In this document: piece by piece, positions 1-6,929 of the stretch
Numbering within the stretch: position 1 is the first letter of the stretch
Layout of the letters: the number at the start of each line of letters is the position of its first letter
NCBI GenBank assembly: GCA_023426505.1
Contig: JAFAAP010000291.1
Coordinates: forward strand, 1-7,710
Direction: 5' to 3'
Source: Pseudomonadota bacterium
Lineage (GTDB): Bacteria; Pseudomonadota; Alphaproteobacteria; Rhizobiales; Beijerinckiaceae
DNA: 7,710 nucleotides
The notes under the pieces: model-generated
What the model was told of the DNA's origin: nothing
Database searches by the model: none
The model's input: the letters and a program-made list of their open reading frames with translations, nothing else
Translations under genes and position numbers: made by a program

Positions 1-105
1 AACCTCGACACCAAGAACGACGCCTTCGGCTTCTACGGCGACCGCGACAACGCCGAGTTCGGCGTCGTGCGCGCCGGCCTGAACTTCAAGTTCGGCACCT
101 ACTAA
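1..105 (+). CDS. Outer membrane beta-barrel protein, C-terminal fragment
   Basis: The frame is open from the first base and ends with TAA at 103-105, giving 34 residues of a protein that starts outside the window. The last stretch alternates polar and hydrophobic residues and ends VRAGLNFKFGTY. That is the typical last beta-strand of rhizobial outer-membrane barrels (Omp25/porin-like), whose terminal aromatic residue is read by the BAM assembly machinery. Here the last residue is Tyr, not the commoner Phe, which is acceptable for this signal. The preceding segment, rich in Asn, Asp and Gly, fits an extracellular loop. The precise subfamily cannot be named from so short a fragment. A strong terminator follows, so this gene belongs to the unit on its left and not to the polysaccharide locus. 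Confidence 0.8.
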   Translation, partial: NLDTKNDAFGFYGDRDNAEFGVVRAGLNFKFGTY

Positions 106-131
106 GACCTCTTGCCTTACGGCAAAATCAG

Positions 132-159
132 AAAGGCCCGGGACATTCCCGGGCCTTTT
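132..159. terminator. Bidirectional rho-independent terminator
   Basis: A perfect 12-bp stem (AAAGGCCCGGGA at 132-143, TCCCGGGCCTTT at 147-158) closes a 3-nt loop. On the plus strand it is followed by T-rich sequence from 156 to about 170. On the minus strand the stem ends in T residues and runs on into CTGATTTTG. It lies 27 bp after the barrel-protein stop and 32 bp after the hydrolase stop on the other strand, so it can end both convergent transcripts. Confidence 0.9.
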
Positions 160-190
160 GCATTTCGTTTCAAGATAGTCCGGTGGCTGA

Positions 191-1162
191 TCACTCGGCC
201 GGTGCGACGGTTTTCACTACCAGGCCGCTCAGAGCATCAGGCGTCAGTGCCGAAACGGCTTTCGGTTTGCACCGGAAGAAGTCGCCGTCCGTGATGCGCC
301 AGTCCGGTTGGTCATAGGGCTTTGGCCAGCGCCATGTTTCCCGCGCATTGAAGTACACGATGGCTTCCACATTGGCGAACTTGCCGATCCGTTCCTGCGC
401 ACAGGAGAGCCGTGCCTCCCTGTAATCATCGTCGCCCTCGACGCCGAACTCGGCGAGAACGATCGGCTTGCCATATCCGGCCACGCGGGTGTGCAGTGCG
501 CTGAACTTCTCCTCGAAGGTGCGACGGTCGCCGTGGTCCCGGTTCCAGGCCTGCACGTCGAAGAGCGTCAGTCCGATGAACTCGACATAAGTGTCACCCG
601 GGTAATATGCACCGAGAGTTTCCTCTCCCTTGGGAGTCCATCCGAACCTTGCGTTGGGAGCAAGCGGACGGCATTGGTCGACGAAATACCGGTAAGCCTT
701 CTGATATGTCTCGGGATCCTGATTGGCCCAAGGGAAGCGCCCCTCCGTCTCGTCCATTTCGTGGCCCCAGCTGACCATGGACGGAACCTTCGAGGCTCCA
801 ATGGCCTGACAGACCGTCTTGATCTCCTTGTCGAAACCACCGGAAAGAACATCGGACAGCAGAGTCGAGTGACCGTCCTTCCAATTGTCGGCCCGTGTCC
901 ATGGCTCGACCGTCACCATAACGTCGCGACCGCGCCGGGCTGCGCCGGCGGCAAAGGCCCGGTACTGTTGCGGATCGAATTGCTGCCAGTAAACGAACGT
1001 GTGCTCGATCCCGATATTCTTCTCGTCCTTCAGCAGACGATGTGGGTCATAGACACCGAGCTTCGGGAGGCCGGGAGCGCCATCGGCTTGGGCACTGCTC
1101 CATTCCATGTTGGCCGCAGCGAGAACACAGGCTAGGGCGACAAGACTGAACTCAAGTCTCAT
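191..1162 (-). CDS. Secreted glycoside hydrolase, GH26-like (beta-mannanase superfamily)
   Basis: This is a 323-residue exported enzyme predicted to cleave a beta-glycan. Residues 1 to about 24 form a signal peptide (hydrophobic core LVALACVLAAA, likely cut near SSA-QA). The rest reads as a single TIM-barrel domain. SWGHEMDE at 131-138 matches the acid/base strand of GH26 and clan GH-A enzymes, with E135 the likely acid/base. VLAEFG at 235-240 supplies the likely nucleophile E238. Aromatic residues at W59, W88 and W132 could line a sugar-binding cleft. Four cysteines (118, 164, 254, 298) could form disulfides in the periplasm. The start at 1162 has a GAGG ribosome site 8 nt upstream. It is the last gene of the minus-strand unit, 37 bp after DUF995 protein A. 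Known GH26 activities include beta-1,4-mannanase, beta-1,3-xylanase and beta-1,3-1,4-glucanase; the sequence alone does not choose. The clan assignment is firm, the exact family less so. Confidence 0.82.
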   Translation of the reverse strand: MRLEFSLVALACVLAAANMEWSSAQADGAPGLPKLGVYDPHRLLKDEKNIGIEHTFVYWQQFDPQQYRAFAAGAARRGRDVMVTVEPWTRADNWKDGHSTLLSDVLSGGFDKEIKTVCQAIGASKVPSMVSWGHEMDETEGRFPWANQDPETYQKAYRYFVDQCRPLAPNARFGWTPKGEETLGAYYPGDTYVEFIGLTLFDVQAWNRDHGDRRTFEEKFSALHTRVAGYGKPIVLAEFGVEGDDDYREARLSCAQERIGKFANVEAIVYFNARETWRWPKPYDQPDWRITDGDFFRCKPKAVSALTPDALSGLVVKTVAPAE

Positions 1163-1199
1163 TGGATTATCCTCGCGCGGGGCGCATTGCCTTGGCTGG

Positions 1200-1754
1200 C
1201 TACTTTCGCTTCCGTTGGCTCGACGACTGCGCCGCCTGCTGCGGGCGCAGCTGAGCCGCGATGCGGTTGCCCTCTACCAGCTTGTTGAACTCATCCGCGT
1301 CTTCGGACGGCGAGCGCTTGAACGCGTACCAGGTGCCACCCGGCTCACGCCGCTGATAGATTGCGTCGCCCGAGACGTAGTGAGTGAAGCAAGTCTCCGA
1401 CCGGCTCTTTGCTGCTGCGGTCTTCCACATGCCTTGGAAGCACATCCGGCCCTTGTTGCTCGTGCTCCACTTTCCGTTCGTCACGGTGGCGCGCTTTCGG
1501 TCGGCTCCTGAAACAGCATCGAAACGTCCGCTGGGATCCATGTAGCCGCCACCGCTCTCCCACAGCCATGTCTTGCCGCTGTAGAGACGGCGGAGCTCTG
1601 TTGCGGACATCGGCCGGCCGGATGCGACTTCTTTCGGAACAGCCGCCGATTTATGTCCCGTCTTGTTCGTTGCGGCGGCTGCGTGGCCGACAAGCGTCGT
1701 CAGGCAGCAGCACGCCACGAGCGTCTGTAGGGAGAGTTGCCATGGGCGCTGCAT
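1200..1754 (-). CDS. DUF995 family exported protein A
   Basis: This 184-residue protein has a signal peptide (about 1-28, likely cut after GHAAA) and one DUF995-type domain at about 49-162. The visible family pattern is LYSGKTWLWESGGGYMDPSG (58-77), then GKWS, MCFQ with C105, TCFTH with C122, and WYAFKR. The two cysteines are also present in the neighbouring paralogue and may pair in the periplasm. The C-terminal tail is rich in Gln, Ser, Lys and Arg and looks disordered. The start is supported by GAGG 7 nt upstream. No function is established that I know of; such proteins are often found in rhizobial genomes. Its place between a paralogue and a secreted glycanase, opposite a polysaccharide synthase operon, suggests a role in the polymer or envelope, which is inference only. 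Confidence 0.82.
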   Translation of the reverse strand: MQRPWQLSLQTLVACCCLTTLVGHAAAATNKTGHKSAAVPKEVASGRPMSATELRRLYSGKTWLWESGGGYMDPSGRFDAVSGADRKRATVTNGKWSTSNKGRMCFQGMWKTAAAKSRSETCFTHYVSGDAIYQRREPGGTWYAFKRSPSEDADEFNKLVEGNRIAAQLRPQQAAQSSSQRKRK

Positions 1755-1784
1755 GATCCTGCCTCGAATTTTATGTCATGATCC

Positions 1785-1824
1785 GCCGTTCGCGTTCCGG
1801 TCGGATTCCCGGAACGCGTTCGGC
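1785..1824. repeat. Long intergenic hairpin between the two DUF995 genes
   Basis: This inverted repeat has a perfect 10-bp core (CGCGTTCCGG at 1791-1800, CCGGAACGCG at 1809-1818) around an 8-nt loop. A TT/TT internal loop separates the core from a further 4-bp stem (GCCG 1785-1788, CGGC 1821-1824). Neither strand shows a following T tract, so it is not a standard terminator. It lies in the 109-bp gap between DUF995 genes B and A. It could be an RNA stability or processing element, an operator, or a remnant of a repeat family. Confidence 0.7.
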
Positions 1825-1863
1825 CTCTGTTGAATTGTTTGCCGAGTTAGCGTCGTGTGCGCG

Positions 1864-2577
1864 TCACATGATGACGCCGTACAGGTACTTCGAGCGGATA
1901 TCGCTCATCTTGTCGCTGATCCGGTTGCCCAGAACGATCTTACGGAACTCATCCTTCGGGCGGGCGTGCGCATTTCGAAAAACATACCACTCGCCATCCT
2001 CGCCCCTCTTCTGAAGGATGTTTCCGTTCGCCACCTTGTGGTAGAAGCAGGTCTTCTCCGCATTCTTGCCGACCTGCCCATTCCAGAGAGCCTGGAAGCA
2101 CATTTCACCCTGGCTGCCGGCCGTCCACCTGCCCCGCGCCAGGAAAGCGGATGTCGGCGAGTTGCCGACGGCCGCATAGAACGCACCGTTCGGATCGAAG
2201 TATCCACCGCCTTCGGACCAGACCCAGGTTCGCCCGCTGTAGATCTGCTGAAGCTCGCCGACAGTAAGGACGCGCTCATCGGGCTTCCGGACGGCAACGG
2301 CCTGCTCTGTCGGAGCAACGGCCCGCGCGTCCGTCCGAACGGCTGCGCTCCGTAAGGCCACAGGGCGAGTGAGACTCTGAAGAGCAGCCTGCGAACGCAC
2401 ATTGCAACGGCAGACCATTCCCTTCTGGAGAGTCACGAGCCGGCAGTTGTCGTAGCGGCCGGCATGACTCACAGGAGGGGTGCACTGCGCCCCCTGAGCA
2501 GTTTGCCCACGCGCACCGGCAGTAGATGCAAGAATTGCCATGCCGCTCGCGAAAGCAATCCTATGTAAACGTAACAT
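1864..2577 (-). CDS. DUF995 family exported protein B, with cysteine-containing N-terminal extension
   Basis: This 237-residue protein is the first gene of the minus-strand unit. A signal peptide covers about 1-25 (MLRLHRIAFASGMAILASTA, cut near ARG-QT). A segment of about 80 residues follows that the paralogue lacks. It carries four cysteines (32, 45, 56, 58), the last two as CRC, and then an Ala/Arg/Val-rich linker. The DUF995-type domain spans about 104-222, with IYSGRTWVWSEGGGYFDPNG at 112-131, MCFQ (C160), TCFYH (C177) and WYVFR. The start is supported by GAGGGG 7 nt upstream. The extension could bind a partner or metal, or hold disulfides in the periplasm, but nothing in it matches a fold I recognise. 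The function is unknown. Confidence 0.82.
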   Translation of the reverse strand: MLRLHRIAFASGMAILASTAGARGQTAQGAQCTPPVSHAGRYDNCRLVTLQKGMVCRCNVRSQAALQSLTRPVALRSAAVRTDARAVAPTEQAVAVRKPDERVLTVGELQQIYSGRTWVWSEGGGYFDPNGAFYAAVGNSPTSAFLARGRWTAGSQGEMCFQALWNGQVGKNAEKTCFYHKVANGNILQKRGEDGEWYVFRNAHARPKDEFRKIVLGNRISDKMSDIRSKYLYGVIM

Positions 2578-2805
2578 TGTTTACCCCTCGAAGGGAGAAA
2601 TCGTCATGCGCGTTCATCACGCGTTAACCAGTAAGCTAGAACCAACGCCCCAATCTATCAAGGGATTTTAAAAAAAATTAAATAAAATTTTACTCAAATC
2701 CGAATGTGCGCTAGAAGGTGACCAAGAGGAAGACTGGATCTGGACAACGCCAGCACCGGCCAGCCTCACCACCCGATCCTCTCCTCCCACCGCCAAGGCG
2801 CCCCC
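2578..2805. promoter_or_regulatory. Divergent control region of the two polysaccharide-locus operons
   Basis: These 228 bp separate the divergent start codons and must hold both promoters. Three things stand out. CGCGTT occurs twice in direct orientation (2609-2614, 2620-2625), 11 bp apart, which is about one helical turn. A 28-bp run of only A and T lies at 2665-2692. The segment 2717-2805 is purine- then C-rich and forms the leader of the decarboxylase gene. A-tract DNA of this kind is a usual target for silencers or bending proteins such as the Ros/MucR family in rhizobia. I could not place -35/-10 boxes with confidence. Confidence 0.5.
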
Positions 2806-3888
2806 ATGAGCAGCGGAAGCACATCGCATTTTCGGCAGCAGAGGCTCCATGCCTCGACCGCTTCCTCCACAACGGACTTTTCCACAGCCGCGCCCGCGGG
2901 AAAGCGTATTCTGGTCACGGGTGGCGCCGGTTTTCTGGGATCCCATCTTGTGGAGCGCCTCCTGGGCGCGGGGCACAGCGTTCTGTGTCTGGACAACTTC
3001 AGTACCGGCACTCGTCGCAACCTTGAAAGGCTGCGGGACCGCGCCGATCTGACCATCGTCGACCATGACGTCGCGCTTCCGTTCGACGTCGGTGCCTTCG
3101 ACGAAATCTACAATCTCGCCTGCCCGGCGTCGCCTCCGCACTATCAAGCCGATCCGATCCAAACCACGAAGACCTGTGTTCTCGGCGCCATGAACGTGCT
3201 GGAGATCGCTCGCCGCTCCAATGCCCGCGTGCTCCAGGCATCGACGTCGGAGATCTACGGCGATCCGAATGTCCATCCACAGCGGGAAACCTATTGGGGG
3301 AACGTCAATCCGATCGGACCTCGGGCGTGCTATGACGAAGGCAAGCGCTGTGCCGAAACGCTCTTCTTCGACTATTCCCGCGTGCATGGCGTAAACGTCA
3401 GGGTTGCCCGCATCTTCAACACCTACGGCCCTCGAATGCGCCCTGACGACGGACGGGTCGTGTCGAACTTCATCGTCCAAGCCCTGCGCGGGGACGACAT
3501 CACCGTCTACGGATCGGGCGGACAGACTCGCTCCTTCTGCTACGTGTCCGATCTTGTGGACGGACTCGTGCGCCTCATGGAGTCGCCCGACAGCGTCACG
3601 ACCCCGGTCAACCTCGGAAATCCGGTCGAGTTTACTGTTGGGGAACTCGCATCCATGGTGGTCGAGATGGTCGGGTCCCGCTCCAGCATCGTCTACCATC
3701 CGCTGCCCACCGATGATCCGCGCCAGCGCAAGCCGGACGTCAGCCAGGCCAAAAAATACCTCGATTGGACCCCGAAGGTTTCGTTGGAAGAAGGGCTCGC
3801 CAAGACCATCGACTACTTCGACTCGGTCCTGTCGGCGCCCACCCTGCACCCGACGACGGAAATCGTCTGCGAAGTGAGGGCCATGTGA
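2806..3888 (+). CDS. uxs: UDP-glucuronate decarboxylase (UDP-xylose synthase)
   Basis: This 360-residue cytosolic enzyme of the extended short-chain dehydrogenase family converts UDP-glucuronate to UDP-xylose and CO2, using bound NAD. TGGAGFLG at 38-45 is the dinucleotide-binding loop and D63 the likely ribose-binding acid. The subfamily signature NLACPASPPHYQADPIQT (103-120) separates it from dTDP-glucose dehydratases. TSEIYGDP (147-154) supplies T147 and E149, and Y176-x3-K180 is the catalytic pair. DDPRQRKPD (303-311) is the usual C-terminal nucleotide-sugar contact. The first 32 residues are a Ser/Thr/Ala-rich extension before the Rossmann strand. No ATG, GTG or TTG lies within it, so the start at 2806 (AAGG 7 nt upstream) stands. 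The stop overlaps the next start (TGATG), which implies translational coupling. It supplies pentose precursor to the downstream synthase. Confidence 0.93.
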   Translation: MSSGSTSHFRQQRLHASTASSTTDFSTAAPAGKRILVTGGAGFLGSHLVERLLGAGHSVLCLDNFSTGTRRNLERLRDRADLTIVDHDVALPFDVGAFDEIYNLACPASPPHYQADPIQTTKTCVLGAMNVLEIARRSNARVLQASTSEIYGDPNVHPQRETYWGNVNPIGPRACYDEGKRCAETLFFDYSRVHGVNVRVARIFNTYGPRMRPDDGRVVSNFIVQALRGDDITVYGSGGQTRSFCYVSDLVDGLVRLMESPDSVTTPVNLGNPVEFTVGELASMVVEMVGSRSSIVYHPLPTDDPRQRKPDVSQAKKYLDWTPKVSLEEGLAKTIDYFDSVLSAPTLHPTTEIVCEVRAM

Positions 3889-4889
3889 TGGCTCCCACCG
3901 TTCTCGTCACCGGCGGCGCCGGCTTCATCGGGAGCCACGCGTGCAAGCTTCTGGCTCGGAACGGGTTCGAGCCCGTCACCTATGACAATCTTTCGACAGG
4001 GCACCGCGACGCGGTCCGCTGGGGACCGCTTGTGATCGGCGACATTCTCGATCGGCGGATGCTACAGAATGCCTTCAGGACATTCAATCCGGTTGCAGTG
4101 ATGCATTTTGCGGCAGTCGCATCCGTGGCCGAGTCCGTCGTCAACCCCGCTCTCTATTATCGCAATAATGTCATCGGGACTCTCGTGCTCCTCGAGACAT
4201 GCAAGGAGTTCAACCTCGAGAACATCATCTTCTCGAGCAGTTGCGCGACCTACGGTATTCCGCCCGCGCTCCCGATCCGGGAAGAGACGCCTCAGCAGCC
4301 TATCAACCCATATGGCGGAAGCAAGCTGCTGGGCGAGATGATGCTGCGGGAGTTCGAGGAGACATGTGGCTTGCGCCATGTGGCCCTACGCTACTTCAAT
4401 GCATGCGGGGCCGATCTCGATGGTGAACTCTGCGAACGGCACGATCCCGAAACACATCTCATTCCCCGAGTCCTGATGGCTGCATCCGGGCTGTCTCCGT
4501 CGTTCGAACTGTTCGGCGAGGACTATCCCACCCCCGACGGGACCTGTGTCCGTGACTACGTTCATGTCAGCGATCTTGCCGAAGCGCACCTTTTGGCTCT
4601 GCGTTACCTGCTCGATGGCGGAACGAGCCTTGCACTGAACGTCGGCACCGGCGCCGGCCTGTCGGTGCGGGACATCGTCAGGTCCGTTTCACGCATTACC
4701 GGTCGGAACGTTCCGACCCTCACTCGCTCGCGCCGCCCTGGCGACCCGCCGGCTCTCTATGCCGATGGAGACCTGATGAGGGACAAGCTTGGTTTCGTCC
4801 CTCGGTATTCGGATATCGACACCATCATCCAGACAGCGGCGCCTCACTTTGGCCTCGACCTCCGCTCCGCTCTCCGGGCGATTGCCTGA
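3888..4889 (+). CDS. galE/uxe: NAD-dependent UDP-sugar 4-epimerase (GalE family; probably UDP-xylose 4-epimerase)
   Basis: This 333-residue cytosolic enzyme inverts C4 of a UDP-sugar through a 4-keto intermediate. TGGAGFIGSH (8-17) binds NAD, SSSCATYG (116-123) gives the catalytic Ser118, and Y142-x3-K146 completes the active site. RYFNACGA (168-175) and VRDYVHVSDLA (231-241) are GalE-family hallmarks. The ORF is open further upstream, but the fold begins at the ATG at 3888, which overlaps the TGA of uxs and has GAGGG 7 nt upstream. A GTG one codon earlier is an alternative. Sequence alone cannot separate UDP-glucose 4-epimerase (GalE/ExoB) from UDP-xylose 4-epimerase. Overlap with uxs favours the latter, because Sinorhizobium meliloti carries a characterised uxs-uxe pair making UDP-xylose and UDP-arabinose. 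The family call is secure; the substrate is inference. Confidence 0.9.
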   Translation: MAPTVLVTGGAGFIGSHACKLLARNGFEPVTYDNLSTGHRDAVRWGPLVIGDILDRRMLQNAFRTFNPVAVMHFAAVASVAESVVNPALYYRNNVIGTLVLLETCKEFNLENIIFSSSCATYGIPPALPIREETPQQPINPYGGSKLLGEMMLREFEETCGLRHVALRYFNACGADLDGELCERHDPETHLIPRVLMAASGLSPSFELFGEDYPTPDGTCVRDYVHVSDLAEAHLLALRYLLDGGTSLALNVGTGAGLSVRDIVRSVSRITGRNVPTLTRSRRPGDPPALYADGDLMRDKLGFVPRYSDIDTIIQTAAPHFGLDLRSALRAIA

Positions 4890-4923
4890 CCCCTACCCTA
4901 TCGACGAGTTCAAGAGCACAAGC

Positions 4924-6714
4924 ATGGCACGCGACGCCGATCTCGTTGCGACGAGGCATGAGCCATTCCTCGTTTCCCTTCTGAAGCCGATCGACAAGCT
5001 GGAGTTCGGTTTTCTCGGCTTGTTGTGGATCATGTCCCTTGTGCTCTTTTGGACGTGGTGGTTCGATCCGGAGCACAATATCGGCACCGGGCGATATGTG
5101 TTTGCCAGTCTCATCTTGGGCTGGCTCACGTTCTGCCCCTTATATTTCTTCGTCGTGTTCTACTTCGGCAGGGTTCCTAACCCGAAGCTTCCAGTTTCTC
5201 GCGACTCTCGGGTCGCCATGGTGGTGACCAAAGCGCCGAGCGAACCTTTCGACGTGGTACGAGAAACTCTGGAGGCGATGCTTCGCCAGACCTATCCACA
5301 TGACACTTGGCTGGCAGACGAAGATCCGCAGCCGCAAACCATCGCGTGGTGCGAGGCGCATGGGGTCAGGATTTCGACCCGAAAGGGGCGCGAGGACTAT
5401 CACCGTAGGACCTGGCCTCGGCGGACGCGCTGCAAGGAAGGCAATCTCGCCTTCTTTTACGATCACTTCGGTTATGAAAATTACGACTTCGTCTCGCAAC
5501 TCGATGCGGACCATGTCCCGGAGCCGACTTATCTGGAGGAGATCCTCCGGCCGTTCGCGGACCCTCGGGTCGGCTACGTCTCGGCACCGAGCATCTGCGA
5601 TAAGAACGCTGCGTCGAGCTGGTCGGCCCGCAGTCGCCTCTTCATCGAGGCGCCGATGCACGGCGCCATGCAGGCGGGCTATACGGGCCTCCTGACGCCG
5701 CTCTGCATCGGCTCTCATTATGCCGTGCGGACGAAGGCGCTCAAAGAGATCGGAGGGCTAGGCCCAGAGTTGGCCGAAGACCACTCGACGACCTTGTTCA
5801 TGGCAGCTCACGGCTGGCGTGGCGCTCACGCCATGAATGCGATTGCCCACGGCGACGGCCCGGCGAACTTCGGTGACCTCGTCACGCAGGAGTTCCAGTG
5901 GTCGCGCAGTTTGGTGACCCTGCTCCTGCAATATACCCCGACGCTTTTTCGCAGGTTGCCGCTTCATCTGAAGTTCCAGTTCCTCTTCTGTCAGTTGTGG
6001 TACCCCCTCCTGGCGTTCACATCCTTGGCGATGTTCGCCACTCCGGCCGCTGCGCTGATCTTCGATTTCAATCTGGCCGGCGTTACTTATCCCGATTTCG
6101 TTCTGCATGCCGCGCCACCCGCATTGCTCCTCACGGCCGTGATCATCCGTCTCGCACGTCTTGGTCATTGCCGCCCTGTTCAGACTAAGGTGCTCAGTTG
6201 GGAGGGAGCTCTCTATCCCCTGGTCCGGTGGCCTTGGGTCCTGGTCGGAACAGTGACGGCGCTGAGGGACTGGTGGACCGGAGCCGCTGTCGAGTTCCGC
6301 GTGACCCCGAAGGGATCGGCCGCAGATGCAGCCATGCCCGTCCGCGTCGTCACTCCCTTCGTCATTCTCTCCGTCGGTTCCGCCCTTCCGGCCCTTTTGC
6401 TCAGCGACATACGGGATGCGCAAGGATTCTACTTCATTGCTCTGCTGAACGCGACCTTCTATACGATCCTGACGCTCGTGATCTTCATCATGCACAATCG
6501 CGAGAACAACCGCCCGCAGATCTTCGCGTTCGCGGCCGGTCGGAGCCATTTGGTCCTGCAGGCGATTGCGGCACTCGTTATCCTCGTGCCGCTGGCTGCA
6601 ATTCCTGCGCGCCTGCCCACGGGATTGAACGCAGTTCTCGAGGGGAGCGAACGGGTCCTTCCTTCCAAGCACCTGCGCCGCTACGTCGAAAGGTTCAGCT
6701 CTGCGACTATGTAA
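4924..6714 (+). CDS. Membrane polysaccharide synthase, family 2 glycosyltransferase (cellulose-synthase-like)
   Basis: This 596-residue inner-membrane processive glycosyltransferase is predicted to build and extrude a beta-linked polymer from UDP-sugars. Two membrane spans (about 29-47 and 58-81) precede the cytosolic GT-A domain. Its motifs are DED 132-134, DADH 194-197 (UDP and metal), AEDHS 284-288 with D286 the likely catalytic base, and QEFQW 322-326 in place of QxxRW. Membrane spans follow at about 352-380, 392-413, 428-447, 474-494, 501-523 and 543-561. FRVTPKG (458-464), common in this superfamily, lies between them. No PilZ domain with its RxxxR and D/NxSxxG motifs is seen. The ATG at 4924 has a weak AAGAG site 7 nt upstream and lies 34 bp after the epimerase. 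Earlier in-frame starts lie inside the epimerase gene and give no homologous residues. The product cannot be named; a xylose- or arabinose-containing glycan is suggested by the neighbours. Confidence 0.9.
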   Translation: MARDADLVATRHEPFLVSLLKPIDKLEFGFLGLLWIMSLVLFWTWWFDPEHNIGTGRYVFASLILGWLTFCPLYFFVVFYFGRVPNPKLPVSRDSRVAMVVTKAPSEPFDVVRETLEAMLRQTYPHDTWLADEDPQPQTIAWCEAHGVRISTRKGREDYHRRTWPRRTRCKEGNLAFFYDHFGYENYDFVSQLDADHVPEPTYLEEILRPFADPRVGYVSAPSICDKNAASSWSARSRLFIEAPMHGAMQAGYTGLLTPLCIGSHYAVRTKALKEIGGLGPELAEDHSTTLFMAAHGWRGAHAMNAIAHGDGPANFGDLVTQEFQWSRSLVTLLLQYTPTLFRRLPLHLKFQFLFCQLWYPLLAFTSLAMFATPAAALIFDFNLAGVTYPDFVLHAAPPALLLTAVIIRLARLGHCRPVQTKVLSWEGALYPLVRWPWVLVGTVTALRDWWTGAAVEFRVTPKGSAADAAMPVRVVTPFVILSVGSALPALLLSDIRDAQGFYFIALLNATFYTILTLVIFIMHNRENNRPQIFAFAAGRSHLVLQAIAALVILVPLAAIPARLPTGLNAVLEGSERVLPSKHLRRYVERFSSATM

Positions 6715-6929
6715 GAGACGCACTTGGGGGGGCCGCTCCTGCGATCGTTCCAGCCCTATTGCCTCCGATATGAAGCAGTGCCTGCGGTAGGTCCCCCATA
6801 ATGGCCTGGAGGGCTGCTAGGATTTTCCACCAAGCTTGCCCGGCCGAACACTTCGTGCGGGAGCGACGTTCCGCTATGCTGCCACCTGTGACATTCACGA
6901 GAGCAAGGGATCGATTAAGCCGGGAGGTT

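Noticed and set aside
308..1135. A 275-codon plus-strand open frame opposite the hydrolase gene
   Set aside because: It is antisense to a clear GH26-like gene, has no recognisable motif, and reflects GC-rich codon use on the other strand.
2668..3849. A 393-codon minus-strand open frame across the decarboxylase gene
   Set aside because: It overlaps a gene with every catalytic motif of the family; the reverse frame is Arg/Gly/Val-rich without domain features.
4789..4923. An earlier start for the synthase, inside the epimerase gene
   Set aside because: The added residues come from out-of-frame epimerase sequence; the ATG at 4924 has a better-placed ribosome site and fits the family.
5758..6723. 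A 321-codon minus-strand open frame opposite the synthase
   Set aside because: Its composition (Arg, Glu, Gln-rich) is what the reverse of membrane-span codons gives; no domain is visible.
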